Origin: Mycobacterium sp. URHB0044
GTDB lineage: Bacteria > Actinomycetota > Actinomycetes > Mycobacteriales > Mycobacteriaceae
Length of the DNA stretch: 64,000 bases
NCBI RefSeq assembly: GCF_000620625.1
Contig: NZ_JIAW01000011.1
Coordinates: 1 to 64,000, forward strand
Reading direction: 5' to 3'
Below are positions 45,460 to 55,772 of this stretch, in pieces (position 1 is the first letter of the stretch; every line of letters starts with the position of its first letter). The position numbers were made by a program, and so were the translations under genes. The notes under the pieces were generated by a model. That model worked only from the letters and a program-made list of their open reading frames with translations. It made no database searches and was not told where the DNA came from.

Positions 45460-46518
45460 ATGGACTTCGATGCCGTCCTGGTGCTATCGTTCGGCGGCCC
45501 CGAGGGCCCCGAGCAGGTGCGTCCCTTCTTGGAGAACGTCACTCGGGGCCGCAATATCCCGCCGGAACGCCTCGACGACGTCGCCGAGCACTACCTGCAC
45601 TTCGGTGGAGTGTCGCCGATCAACGGCATCAACCGTGCGCTGATCGACGCGTTGCGGACCGAACTCGACCGCCGCGGCGCCGACGTGCCGATCTACTTCG
45701 GCAATCGCAACTGGGAGCCCTACGTCGAAGACGCCGTTGTGCAGATGCGGGACAACGGGATTCACCGTGCCGCAGTGTTCGCCACGTCGGCCTGGGGTGG
45801 ATATTCGAGTTGCACTCAGTACGTCGAGGACATCGCCCGTGGCCGCGCAGCGGCAGGGGAGGGCGCGCCGGAGTTGATCAAGTTGCGGCAGTACTTCGAC
45901 CATCCGCTCTTCGTCGAGATGTTCGCCGATGGCATCGCGGCCGCGGCGGCGTCGTTGCCTGCCGAGCTGCGCGGCGAGGCCCGGTTGGTGTTCACCGCGC
46001 ATTCCGTGCCGATCGCGGCCGACGATCGGCAGGGCCCCAGGCTGTACAGCCGGCAGGTCGCCTATGCGGCGCGGCTGGTCGCGGCGGCCGCCGGCTATTC
46101 CGACTACGACCAGGTGTGGCAGTCGCGCTCCGGTCCGCCGCGCATACCGTGGCTGGAACCCGATGTCGGTGACCACCTCTCGGCTCTCGCGGCGGCGGGC
46201 ACCAAGGCGGTGATCGTAAGTCCGATCGGCTTCGTCGCCGACCACATCGAGGTGGTGTGGGACCTCGATGAGGAACTGCGCCTGCAGGCCGAACGGGCCG
46301 GGATCGCCTTCGCGCGGGCGACCACGCCGAACGCCGACCCACGGTTCGCACGGCTGGTCGCCGACCTGATCGACGAGCTGCGCACGGACGCCGAACCGGC
46401 TCGGGTCAGCGGGCCAGACCCGGTGCCCGGCTGCGGATATGACGTCGACGGCCAGCCGTGCGGGCTGTCGCCCTGGTGTGTTGCGCCGGGCGGCGCGCCG
46501 ATGGAAAAGAGCCGCTGA
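45460..46518 (+). CDS. cpfC: coproporphyrin III ferrochelatase
   Basis: 352 aa. It inserts iron into coproporphyrin in the actinobacterial heme route. Segments include VLVLSFGGPEGPEQV at the start, the active-site VFTAHSVP, and SPIGFVADHIEVVWDLDEE. Actinobacterial enzymes often carry a 2Fe-2S cluster; here C118 and the C-terminal C325, C334 and C340 (GCGYDVDGQPCGLSPWC) are candidate ligands, though the spacing differs from what I recall for M. tuberculosis. It is third in fabG1-inhA-cpfC; the 7-nt gap to inhA shows co-transcription. Called hemZ in older annotation. Confidence 0.95.
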   Translation: MDFDAVLVLSFGGPEGPEQVRPFLENVTRGRNIPPERLDDVAEHYLHFGGVSPINGINRALIDALRTELDRRGADVPIYFGNRNWEPYVEDAVVQMRDNGIHRAAVFATSAWGGYSSCTQYVEDIARGRAAAGEGAPELIKLRQYFDHPLFVEMFADGIAAAAASLPAELRGEARLVFTAHSVPIAADDRQGPRLYSRQVAYAARLVAAAAGYSDYDQVWQSRSGPPRIPWLEPDVGDHLSALAAAGTKAVIVSPIGFVADHIEVVWDLDEELRLQAERAGIAFARATTPNADPRFARLVADLIDELRTDAEPARVSGPDPVPGCGYDVDGQPCGLSPWCVAPGGAPMEKSR

Positions 46519-46580
46519 GGCATCCCGAAAACCCGTGATAGCGTCGATTCACCGGCGCCGCGAGTCAGGGGGTAGGCGGA

Positions 46581-46802
46581 GTGCAGCCAGGTTACGGGGA
46601 TGGATCCCCCTACGGTCAGGGTCAGCCAGAGCCTGCGCGGCAAGCCGATTACGGCGGCCCCCTGCCGGACTACCTTCAGCCCGGTTTCGCACCGCACGGC
46701 CCGGACGGTGACGCATCGCGGAAGAGCAAGCTGCCGTGGATCATCGGGGCCGTCGCGATGGTGCTGATCGTGGCCGTCCTTGCGGCCGTACTGGCGGTTT
46801 AG
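46581..46802 (+). CDS. small tail-anchored membrane protein with Gly/Pro/Tyr-rich N-terminus
   Basis: 73 aa. Residues 1-45 are low complexity (GYGDGSPYGQGQPEP), and residues 51-73 form one hydrophobic helix (LPWIIGAVAMVLIVAVLAAVLAV) after a basic RKSK. It looks like a short tail-anchored protein. GTG start after GGCGGA. It resembles the protein at 2474-2962 in style but not in sequence. Its stop overlaps the next gene's stop by 4 nt on the opposite strand. No function can be assigned; it could be a regulator or scaffold of a membrane complex. Confidence 0.65.
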   Translation: MQPGYGDGSPYGQGQPEPARQADYGGPLPDYLQPGFAPHGPDGDASRKSKLPWIIGAVAMVLIVAVLAAVLAV

Positions 46803-47659
46803 CGGCGCCAGGCCGAGTGCAGGATCGCGCCGACGGCGGCAATCCGCGCCTGCCGGACCACGCCGTTCAATGGGCGCAACGCTTCGTTGGCGATCTGCAT
46901 CTCCGAGGACGACTGCAGCCCGATCGGCATCAGCCCGGAACTGACCGTGATGATCGCGTCGACGTGGGCAGCGTTCTCCAGCACCCGGACTGCCCGTTCC
47001 GGCGAGTGCTCGGGCAGTTGGTGAAGGCGCCCCGCCTCGAGCACCTGCTCGACGAGCCCGCGCGGATCGGCGACGTCGGCGCCCGTCATGCCGGCGCGCA
47101 GCGTGCCGAGCGCGTTGGCCGCAGCGCGAACCGCCGACCGTAGTTCGTACTCGGCCTCGCCGAGGTCGATGTGCTCGGCGATGGGCATGCCGGGCAGGGA
47201 GTACACCGTCCAGGACAGGGCGCGGATCTCGGGGTCGTAGTCGGAGTCGTCGTCGTCCTGGTAGCCGTCGTCGTACTCGTATTCGGGAACGAGTCCCACT
47301 GCCTCCGAGCCCATGCGCGAGACGATGATCGCCTCACCGGCCGTCAGTGCGTCCGTCTGGAACGGGCTGCCGGCCACCAGGCCGCGCACGTCGCCGGGCA
47401 CCGGCAACACCACCGTGATGGCGGGTTCGCCGGTTGCGGGGCCCGACGCCGTGCGCAGCGTCTGCAGCATCGACACGCCGCCGGCATTGGTGAGGTCGGG
47501 CCACGGCAGCCCCGTTCGACCTGCGGCGACGGAGTCGTACGCGGTCACGGAATGTCTTGGCGCCCACAGTGACAGCGCGTCCAGAACGTCGTCGGGCGCG
47601 GCGAGGCCGGCGAGCCAGGCGTTGGCCCACACCGACAGCGAAACACTTGGACACCACAT
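46799..47659 (-). CDS. Rv1486c-like conserved protein, unknown function
   Basis: 286 aa, soluble, no signal peptide. A strongly acidic stretch (EYEYDDGYQDDDDSDYDPE, about residues 126-144) splits an N-terminal alpha/beta part from a mostly helical C-terminal part (LRSAVRAAANALGTLRAG, RIAAVGAILHSAWRR). Nothing resembles a catalytic motif. The ATG at 47659 gives MWCPSVSLSVW. It sits between cpfC and the NfeD gene in the same order as M. tuberculosis Rv1486c, and is divergent from nfeD with 59 bp between. Function unknown. Confidence 0.82.
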   Translation of the reverse strand: MWCPSVSLSVWANAWLAGLAAPDDVLDALSLWAPRHSVTAYDSVAAGRTGLPWPDLTNAGGVSMLQTLRTASGPATGEPAITVVLPVPGDVRGLVAGSPFQTDALTAGEAIIVSRMGSEAVGLVPEYEYDDGYQDDDDSDYDPEIRALSWTVYSLPGMPIAEHIDLGEAEYELRSAVRAAANALGTLRAGMTGADVADPRGLVEQVLEAGRLHQLPEHSPERAVRVLENAAHVDAIITVSSGLMPIGLQSSSEMQIANEALRPLNGVVRQARIAAVGAILHSAWRR

Positions 47660-47706
47660 GATGCACGCAGTGTAGTTGTTGACGGCTCGAGAGGCCCGGC
47701 ACGCGA

Positions 47707-47712
47707 TAGGCT
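47707..47712 (+). promoter_or_regulatory. possible -10 element of the NfeD-like gene
   Basis: TAGGCT in GCGATAGGCTGCGCGC lies 6 nt before the ATG. The arrangement closely copies the fabG1 promoter (GCGATAGGTTGGCGGAC), which suggests the same sigma factor and a leaderless message. Confidence 0.45.
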
Positions 47713-47718
47713 GCGCGC

Positions 47719-48147
47719 ATGCCCGTCTGGTTGATCTGGCTCATCGCAGCGCTCGGGCTCGCCGGTGCCGAGGCGTTGACCGGTGACCTCTTCCTGCTAA
47801 TGCTCAGCGGCGGCGCGCTGGCGGCCGTAGCCTCGAGCCTGCTCGTCGACAACTACGTGGTCGACGGCGTCGTATTCCTGGTGGTTTCGATCATGCTTCT
47901 GCTGTTGGTGCGGCCCGCGCTGCGGCGTCGGTTGGCTTCCGGTCCGGGGCTACTCGAACCCGCGAAGGCACTGGAAGGCAAGAGCGCGTTGGTGTTGGAC
48001 AAGGTGGCCCGCCACGAAGGCCAGGTGAAGCTCGACGGAGAAGTCTGGACGGCGCGGCCGCTCAACGACAACGATGTGTACGAAGCTGGCGATCACGTGA
48101 CCGTCATGCGCATCGACGGCGCCACCGCCGTCGTATTCAAGGCCTAG
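47719..48147 (+). CDS. NfeD-like membrane protein
   Basis: 142 aa. Three hydrophobic helices fill the first 75 residues (PVWLIWLIAALGLAGAEALTG, LFLLMLSGGALAAVASSLL, VVDGVVFLVVSIMLLLLVRPAL). A C-terminal beta domain follows (ALVLDKVARHEGQVKLDGEVWTARPL), the OB-fold typical of short NfeD proteins. NfeD proteins form membrane assemblies with SPFH/stomatin proteins. The SPFH gene follows after 12 bp. M. tuberculosis Rv1487 is the counterpart. Confidence 0.92.
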   Translation: MPVWLIWLIAALGLAGAEALTGDLFLLMLSGGALAAVASSLLVDNYVVDGVVFLVVSIMLLLLVRPALRRRLASGPGLLEPAKALEGKSALVLDKVARHEGQVKLDGEVWTARPLNDNDVYEAGDHVTVMRIDGATAVVFKA

Positions 48148-48159
48148 GAAGGAACCCCC

Positions 48160-49371
48160 ATGGATGGTGCCATCGCCGGTCTGATTCTGGTGGCGGTGCT
48201 GGTGCTGTTCGCCGTCATCGTCGTCGCCAAGTCGGTTGCACTGATCCCGCAGGCCGAGGCCGCGGTGATCGAGCGGCTGGGCCGCTACAGCAAGACCGTG
48301 TCGGGTCAGCTGACACTGCTGCTGCCGTTCGTCGACAAGATCCGCGCGCGCGTCGACCTGCGCGAGCGGGTGGTGTCGTTCCCGCCGCAGCCGGTGATCA
48401 CCGAGGACAACCTGACGGTCAACATCGACACCGTCGTCTACTTCCAGGTCACCAACCCGCAGGCCGCGGTCTACCAGATCAGCAACTACATCGTCGGCGT
48501 CGAGCAGCTGACCACCACCACGTTGCGCAACGTGGTGGGCGGCATGACGCTGGAGCAGACGCTGACGTCGCGCGACCAGATCAACGGCCAGCTTCGCGGC
48601 GTGCTCGACGAGGCGACCGGGCGCTGGGGTCTGCGCGTGGCGCGCGTCGAACTCCGCAGCATCGATCCGCCGCCGTCGATCCAGGACTCGATGGAGAAGC
48701 AGATGCGCGCCGACCGGGAGAAGCGCGCCATGATCCTGACCGCCGAGGGCAACCGCGAGGCGTCGATCAAGCAGGCCGAAGGTCAGAAGCAGGCCCAGAT
48801 CCTCGCCGCCGAAGGCGCCAAGCAGGCCGCGATCCTGGCGGCCGAGGCCGACCGTCAGTCCAGGATGCTGCGCGCTCAGGGTGAACGCGCCGCCCAGTAC
48901 CTGCAGGCGCAGGGTCAGGCCAAGGCCATCGAGAAGACGTTCGCCGCCATCAAGGCAGGCAGGCCCACCCCGGAGATGCTCGCCTACCAGTACCTGCAGA
49001 CCTTGCCGCTGATGGCGAAGGGTGAGGCGAACAAGGTGTGGATCGTGCCGAGCGACTTCGGCTCCGCGCTGCAGGGATTCACCAAGATGTTGGGTGCCCC
49101 CGGCGAGGACGGCGTGTTCCGGTACACCCCGTCGCCGGTGGACGGCGACCTGCCCAAGCCGGAAGACGATTCGGCCGAGGTGGCCGAGTGGTTCAACACG
49201 CAGACCGATCCCGAGATCGCGCAGGCGGTCGCTGCTGCGGTGGCCGAGGCCCGGGCACCCGTGCAGGGAACCATCGACCCGCCACCGCAGTACCTGCCGC
49301 TGTCGCAGCAGGAGCAGCCGCCCACACCCGATTACTCGCAGCCGCCGCGGCACGGCGCCCCCGGTCAGTGA
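48160..49371 (+). CDS. SPFH/Band 7 (stomatin-like) membrane protein
   Basis: 403 aa. N-terminal membrane helix (about 2-24), then the SPFH domain (LIPQAEAAVIERLGRYSKTVSGQLTLLLPFVD; DLRERVVSFPPQPVITEDNLTV; LRNVVGGMTLEQTLTSRDQIN), then a long Ala/Glu/Gln/Lys-rich coiled coil (about 185-265: AEGNREASIKQAEGQKQAQ) that drives oligomerisation, and a Pro-rich tail. Such proteins form large rings that organise membrane domains together with NfeD. ATG after AGGAAGG. Its stop overlaps the next gene's GTG by 4 nt. Matches Rv1488. Confidence 0.95.
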   Translation: MDGAIAGLILVAVLVLFAVIVVAKSVALIPQAEAAVIERLGRYSKTVSGQLTLLLPFVDKIRARVDLRERVVSFPPQPVITEDNLTVNIDTVVYFQVTNPQAAVYQISNYIVGVEQLTTTTLRNVVGGMTLEQTLTSRDQINGQLRGVLDEATGRWGLRVARVELRSIDPPPSIQDSMEKQMRADREKRAMILTAEGNREASIKQAEGQKQAQILAAEGAKQAAILAAEADRQSRMLRAQGERAAQYLQAQGQAKAIEKTFAAIKAGRPTPEMLAYQYLQTLPLMAKGEANKVWIVPSDFGSALQGFTKMLGAPGEDGVFRYTPSPVDGDLPKPEDDSAEVAEWFNTQTDPEIAQAVAAAVAEARAPVQGTIDPPPQYLPLSQQEQPPTPDYSQPPRHGAPGQ

Positions 49372-49727
49372 GCTTGCTGACCGATAGCAGGACGTACACG
49401 CTGCTGGCGGTCGGACAGGCCGGCGACGCCGCGCTCTGCGCCGTACCGGTCCGGACGGTGACGGAGTGCCTCGACGACGTCGGCTTTCCGGCGCGGCATC
49501 GCTGGATCTTCACGGTCATCAAGGCAGCGTCCGCGGTCGGGCTGGTGTCGGTGTGGCGGTATCCGGCGCTTGCCCGCCTGACCACGTTCATGCTGACGGT
49601 GTATTTCGTGCTCGCCGTGGGAGCACATGTCCGCGCCCGCGATTTCGGTCGCAACGCGGCGGCCGCGACCACCTTGCTGGCGATCTATGGCGCAATGGCG
49701 GTGAAGGGGCCGTCGGTCAGGGAGTGA
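49368..49727 (+). CDS. DoxX-like small membrane protein
   Basis: 119 aa with about four hydrophobic helices. ALARLTTFMLTVYFVLAVGAHVRARD and the final NAAAATTLLAIYG helix resemble DoxX_2-type proteins, whose roles are mostly unknown. The GTG at 49368 overlaps the SPFH stop (GTGA), so translation is coupled and it may be part of the NfeD/SPFH membrane assembly. The frame upstream of this point lies inside the SPFH gene. Its last 11 nt overlap the VTT gene on the other strand. Family call moderate. Confidence 0.72.
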   Translation: MSLLTDSRTYTLLAVGQAGDAALCAVPVRTVTECLDDVGFPARHRWIFTVIKAASAVGLVSVWRYPALARLTTFMLTVYFVLAVGAHVRARDFGRNAAAATTLLAIYGAMAVKGPSVRE

Positions 49728-50469
49728 CGGCCGGTTCGGTGGCGGTTTGTTCGCCGGCGTGCTCTCGGTGGTGCTTGCGGTGGGTGCGGATCTCGTAGAC
49801 CATCCCTGCGACGCCGAGGCTCGCCGTGCACAGCGACACCAGGAACAGCAGCGGGCTGACGTTGCCGGTGAGTGCATCGCCGAGGATGACAACGGCCGCG
49901 GTACCCGGCAGCAAGCCGAAGAACGACGCCAGCGCGTACGGCAGCACGCGCACGGCGGACGCGCCCGCGGCGTAGTTGAGCACCGAGAACGGCACCGCCG
50001 GAATCATCCGCATCGACAGGATCGCGGGCCAACCACGCGCCCGCAGGCGCGCGTCGAGCACGTCGATCCGCGGATGCTTGACCAGGCGGCTGAGCTGCCA
50101 ACCCGCCGCGCGCACCAGGAGCAGGGCGATGATCGCGCTGGTGGTGCTGGCGACGACGCCGATCGCGACGCCGAGGAGCGGCCCGAACAACAGCCCGGCG
50201 GCCAGCGTGAACGCGGTCCTCGGGAAGGGGAACACCGTCACCACGATGTGGGCAGCCAGGAAGGCCAACGGGAACCACGGGCCGACCGAGGTTGCCCAGT
50301 CGCGGAGCTGCACGGCAGTGGGTAGCGGCACCAACACGGCGACTGCGACGAGAATCACAATCGCGGTTGCCAGCATCACCACCCGTCGCCGGGGGACTTG
50401 CGCCGCGGTCGTCACGATGGCGCCGCATACTGCGCGCACGGTGCTGACGACGGGCTTCACGTCTATCAA
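49717..50469 (-). CDS. VTT/DedA-type membrane protein (TVP38/TMEM64 family)
   Basis: 250 aa with about six hydrophobic segments. The VTT core is visible: VFPFPRTAFTLAAGLLFGPLLGVAIGVVAST (re-entrant helix with F/GP), then LRARGWPAILSMRMIPAVPFSVLNYAAGAS (conserved Arg and Pro). Such proteins act as lipid scramblases or transporters in other organisms. The C-terminal tail is basic then acidic and His-rich (EIRTHRKHHREHAGEQ). The start is uncertain: TTG at 50469 or GTG at 50460. Matches the Rv1491c position. Divergent from mutA. Confidence 0.87.
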   Translation of the reverse strand: MIDVKPVVSTVRAVCGAIVTTAAQVPRRRVVMLATAIVILVAVAVLVPLPTAVQLRDWATSVGPWFPLAFLAAHIVVTVFPFPRTAFTLAAGLLFGPLLGVAIGVVASTTSAIIALLLVRAAGWQLSRLVKHPRIDVLDARLRARGWPAILSMRMIPAVPFSVLNYAAGASAVRVLPYALASFFGLLPGTAAVVILGDALTGNVSPLLFLVSLCTASLGVAGMVYEIRTHRKHHREHAGEQTATEPAVTP

Positions 50470-50538
50470 GGGTACGGGCCGTTGCTGGCTGGCACCCGTC
50501 CACGCGCACGCGCGTCGCCTGCCCGGCGGTCAATCGCG

Positions 50539-50550
50539 TGATCGCGATCA
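50539..50550. promoter_or_regulatory. perfect palindrome TGATCGCGATCA before mutA
   Basis: A 12-bp perfect palindrome lies 53 bp before the chosen mutA GTG, followed by TTTAGCCT, which could hold a -10. It is in the divergent region between the VTT gene and mutA. It may be an operator; with 68% GC a 12-mer of this composition could also arise by chance. Confidence 0.35.
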
Positions 50551-50603
50551 TTTAGCCTGATGGGCAGGTGTTGAGTCACACGCTGCGACAACAGGAGATG
50601 CCG

Positions 50604-52472
50604 GTGTCCGTACAGGGGTCCAGTACCAGTGTCACCGAGTCGGATCACGCGCGCTGGCGATCCGCCGTGGCGGGCGTGCTGGCCAAGGGCAGCCGCAAGG
50701 ATCCGGCGGAACTGGGTGCGGAGCCCGAGCGGCTCCTCGACTCGGCCACGTACGAGGGCTTCCCGATCCGCCCCCTCTACACCGCGCTCGACGCATTGCC
50801 GGAACCGCCACTACCGGGCAAGTGGCCCTTCGTCCGCGGCGGCGACGCGCTGCGTGACGTGAAGTCGGGGTGGAGGGTCGCCGAGGCCTTCCCCTTGCCC
50901 GGGCAGGTCTCGGTGGCCGACGGCAACGGCGCGGTGTTGTCCGCACTCACCGAGGGCACCAGCGCGCTGGTGCTGCGGGTGGGTCCCGGTGCCGCATCGG
51001 CAGCGGAGCTCGACCAGTTGCTCGAAGGCGTCTTCCTCGAACTCGTGCCCGTCCTGATCGACGCGGGCGCCGACTACGTCGCCGCGGCCGACGCCGTGCT
51101 GGCGTTGATCACCGACCTCGACGGCGACCGGCGCGCCAGGCTGTCGGTCGATCTGGGTGCGGACCCGCTGACCGCACCGCTGAGCCGACGCGCGGCACCG
51201 TCGCTCGACGAGGTGGTCGGCACCGCGGTCAAGGCCGTCGCGTACGACGGCGGCGTGCGCGCCGTCACCGTCGACGGTCCCGCCTTCCACGATCTCGGCG
51301 CGAGCGCATCGTGGGAACTCGCCGGCGCCGTTGCTGCGGGAACCAGCTATCTGCGGGTCCTCGGCGAGGCAGGGGTGTCGGTCGCCGATGCCCTGCGGCA
51401 GTTGAGCTTCCGGTACGCCGCCGACGACGACCAGTTCATGACGATCGCCAAACTGCGGGCGGCGCGCCAACTCTGGGCCCGGGTGGCCGAAGTGCTTGGC
51501 GAGCCCGAAGCCGGCGCCGCCACCCTGCATGCCGTGACGTCGGCGCCGATGATGGCTCAGCGCGACCCGTGGGTGAACATGTTGCGCACCACGCTCGCCG
51601 CCTTCGCGGCCGGCGTCGGGGGCGCCGATACCGTGTTCGTGCAGCCGTTCGACACTGCGATCCCAGGTGGATTGCCCGGTATCGCACCGAGTTTCGCGCG
51701 CCGGATCGCTCGCAACACCCAACTGCTGCTCCTCGAGGAATCGCACGTCGGTCGCGTCCTCGATCCCGGCGGAGGTTCTTGGCACGTCGAGGATCTGACC
51801 CGCCGCCTCGCCGAGGAGGCGTGGAAGCACTTCCAGGACGTCGAGTCGCGCGGTGGCTTCGTGGACGCCCGCGACTACGTCGTCGCTCAGATCGAGCAGG
51901 TCCGCGACCGTCGAAGCGACGACATTGCCCACCGGCGCACGGCACTCACCGGCGTCAACGAGTACCCGAACTTGGCCGAGACACCGCTGCCCGCCCGTAC
52001 CGAAACCGGTGGCGTGGCTCGATACGCGGCCGGCTTCGAGGCGCTGCGGGACCGGTCCGACGCCCACCTCGCGTCCACGGGCGAACGGCCGAAAGCCCTG
52101 CTGCTGCCGCTCGGACCGCTCGCCGAGCACAACATTCGGACCACGTTCGCGGCGAACCTGCTGGCGTCCGGCGGCGTCGAGACCGTCAATCCCGGAACCG
52201 TCGACGCCGCAGGCGTGCGCGAGGCCGTGTCGGCGGCGGGCAACCCGGTGGCCGCGGTGATCTGCGGCACCGACGCGCGGTACGCCAGCGACGTCGCCGA
52301 CGTGGTGGCAGCCGCCCGCTCCGCAGGTGTTTCGCACGTGTACCTGGCCGGCCCGCAGAAGGCGCTGGACGGTTCCGGTGCCGACGCCGCGCACCTGCCC
52401 GACGAGTACCTGACCGCCAAGATCGACGCCGTCGCCGCGCTGTCGACCATGCTCACCCGATTGGGGGCCTGA
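50604..52472 (+). CDS. mutA: methylmalonyl-CoA mutase small subunit
   Basis: 622 aa. It is the non-catalytic partner of MutB in the heterodimeric mutase. It keeps the TIM-barrel fold (SWELAGAVAAGTSYLRVL, RQLSFRYAADDDQFMTIAKLRAARQLWARVAEV, ARRIARNTQLLLLEESHVG) but lacks the DxHxxG cobalamin motif in its C-terminal domain, as expected. I chose the GTG at 50604 because AGGAG lies 6 nt upstream and the N-terminus then resembles Rv1492; a GTG at 50568 and an ATG at 50598 are less likely. mutB starts 1 nt after its stop. Confidence 0.95.
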   Translation: MSVQGSSTSVTESDHARWRSAVAGVLAKGSRKDPAELGAEPERLLDSATYEGFPIRPLYTALDALPEPPLPGKWPFVRGGDALRDVKSGWRVAEAFPLPGQVSVADGNGAVLSALTEGTSALVLRVGPGAASAAELDQLLEGVFLELVPVLIDAGADYVAAADAVLALITDLDGDRRARLSVDLGADPLTAPLSRRAAPSLDEVVGTAVKAVAYDGGVRAVTVDGPAFHDLGASASWELAGAVAAGTSYLRVLGEAGVSVADALRQLSFRYAADDDQFMTIAKLRAARQLWARVAEVLGEPEAGAATLHAVTSAPMMAQRDPWVNMLRTTLAAFAAGVGGADTVFVQPFDTAIPGGLPGIAPSFARRIARNTQLLLLEESHVGRVLDPGGGSWHVEDLTRRLAEEAWKHFQDVESRGGFVDARDYVVAQIEQVRDRRSDDIAHRRTALTGVNEYPNLAETPLPARTETGGVARYAAGFEALRDRSDAHLASTGERPKALLLPLGPLAEHNIRTTFAANLLASGGVETVNPGTVDAAGVREAVSAAGNPVAAVICGTDARYASDVADVVAAARSAGVSHVYLAGPQKALDGSGADAAHLPDEYLTAKIDAVAALSTMLTRLGA

Positions 52473-52473
52473 G

Positions 52474-54699
<2,226 letters not shown>

Positions 54700-55716
54700 A
54701 TGGCCTCCTCGGCGGGCAGGAGCGGAGCGACCGGGGAAATGTCCTCCGTGGCGGATCTCGCGGCGGCGGTCCGCAACCGGGACCGCGCCGCGCTCGCGCG
54801 GGCGATCACGTTGGTGGAGTCGACCCGTGCCGATCACCGCGACCAGGCGCAACACCTGCTGCTGGAGCTGATGCCCGATGCAGGCAATGCCCTGCACGTC
54901 GGCATTACGGGGGTTCCCGGCGTCGGTAAGTCCACGACGATCGAAGCGCTCGGCATGTATCTGATCGAGCAGGGGCACCGGGTTGCGGTGCTGGCCGTGG
55001 ACCCGTCGTCCACCAGGACCGGCGGGTCGATCCTCGGGGACAAGACCCGGATGGCTCAGCTGGCCATACACGCGGATGCCTACATCCGGCCCTCGCCGAC
55101 GTCGGGCGCCCTCGGTGGCGTCGCCAGGGCCACCCGCGAGACGATTGTTTTGCTGGAGGCTGCCGGTTACGACGTGATCCTGGTCGAGACGGTGGGGGTG
55201 GGCCAATCCGAGGTGACGGTTGCCAACATGGTCGACACGTTCGTGTTCCTGACTCTGGCGCGCACCGGTGATCAGTTGCAAGGCATCAAGAAGGGCGTGC
55301 TCGAGCTGGCCGACGTCGTGGTGGTCAACAAGGCCGATGGTGCGCACGCGGTCGAGGCCAAGGCCGCCGCGCGGGAACTATCCGGCGCCATCCGACTGAT
55401 CTATCCGCGCGAAACACTTTGGCGCCCACCGGTTCTCACGATGAGCGCCTTGACCGGCGACGGACTCACCGAACTATGGGACACGGTGCTCAAGCACCGC
55501 GACGTCCTGAAGGACGCGGGGGAGTTCGAGGCGAAACGACGTGCCCAACAGGTCGATTGGACGTGGTCGATGGTTCGCGACACGGTGCTCGACCGCATCC
55601 TGTCACACCCCGACGTGCGCCGGATCCGGGCGGACGTGGAGCGACGGGTGCGCGATGGCGAGCTCACTCCGGCGCTTGCTGCGCAGGAGATTCTCGACGC
55701 CGCCGACGCGGGTTGA
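54700..55716 (+). CDS. meaB: MeaB/ArgK-type G-protein chaperone of methylmalonyl-CoA mutase
   Basis: 338 aa. GTPase that guards cofactor loading and protects MutAB. The P-loop is GITGVPGVGKSTTIEAL near residue 69, with LAVDPSSTRTGGSILGDKTRM, VETVGVGQSE and the NKAD specificity motif (VVVNKADGAH). M. tuberculosis Rv1496 is the counterpart. The first 13 residues (MASSAGRSGATGE) are low complexity and encoded by GGCAGGAGCGGAGCGACCGG, similar to repetitive linker DNA. An in-frame ATG at 54739 (MSSVADLAAAV) is a possible true start. The first ATG directly abuts the mutB stop. Confidence 0.95.
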   Translation: MASSAGRSGATGEMSSVADLAAAVRNRDRAALARAITLVESTRADHRDQAQHLLLELMPDAGNALHVGITGVPGVGKSTTIEALGMYLIEQGHRVAVLAVDPSSTRTGGSILGDKTRMAQLAIHADAYIRPSPTSGALGGVARATRETIVLLEAAGYDVILVETVGVGQSEVTVANMVDTFVFLTLARTGDQLQGIKKGVLELADVVVVNKADGAHAVEAKAAARELSGAIRLIYPRETLWRPPVLTMSALTGDGLTELWDTVLKHRDVLKDAGEFEAKRRAQQVDWTWSMVRDTVLDRILSHPDVRRIRADVERRVRDGELTPALAAQEILDAADAG

Positions 55717-55760
55717 TTTAACAGATAGATAACAGAAGTTTTGTTAGCCGCGGTTCCAGG

Positions 55761-55766
55761 TAAATT
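55761..55766 (+). promoter_or_regulatory. lipL: -10 element of a leaderless lipL transcript
   Basis: TAAATT ends 6 nt before the lipL GTG at 55773, with no ribosome site between. Upstream lie two TAACAGA direct repeats (55719-55737) and TTGTTA, possible regulator sites. The 56-bp gap is clearly AT-richer than the genes around it. Confidence 0.6.
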
Positions 55767-55772
55767 CAGTAT

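Noticed and set aside
50470..50603. Cobalamin riboswitch before mutA
   Set aside because: No B12-box-like sequence is visible and the 134-bp region is too short. B12 riboswitches usually control B12-independent alternatives rather than the B12-dependent mutase.
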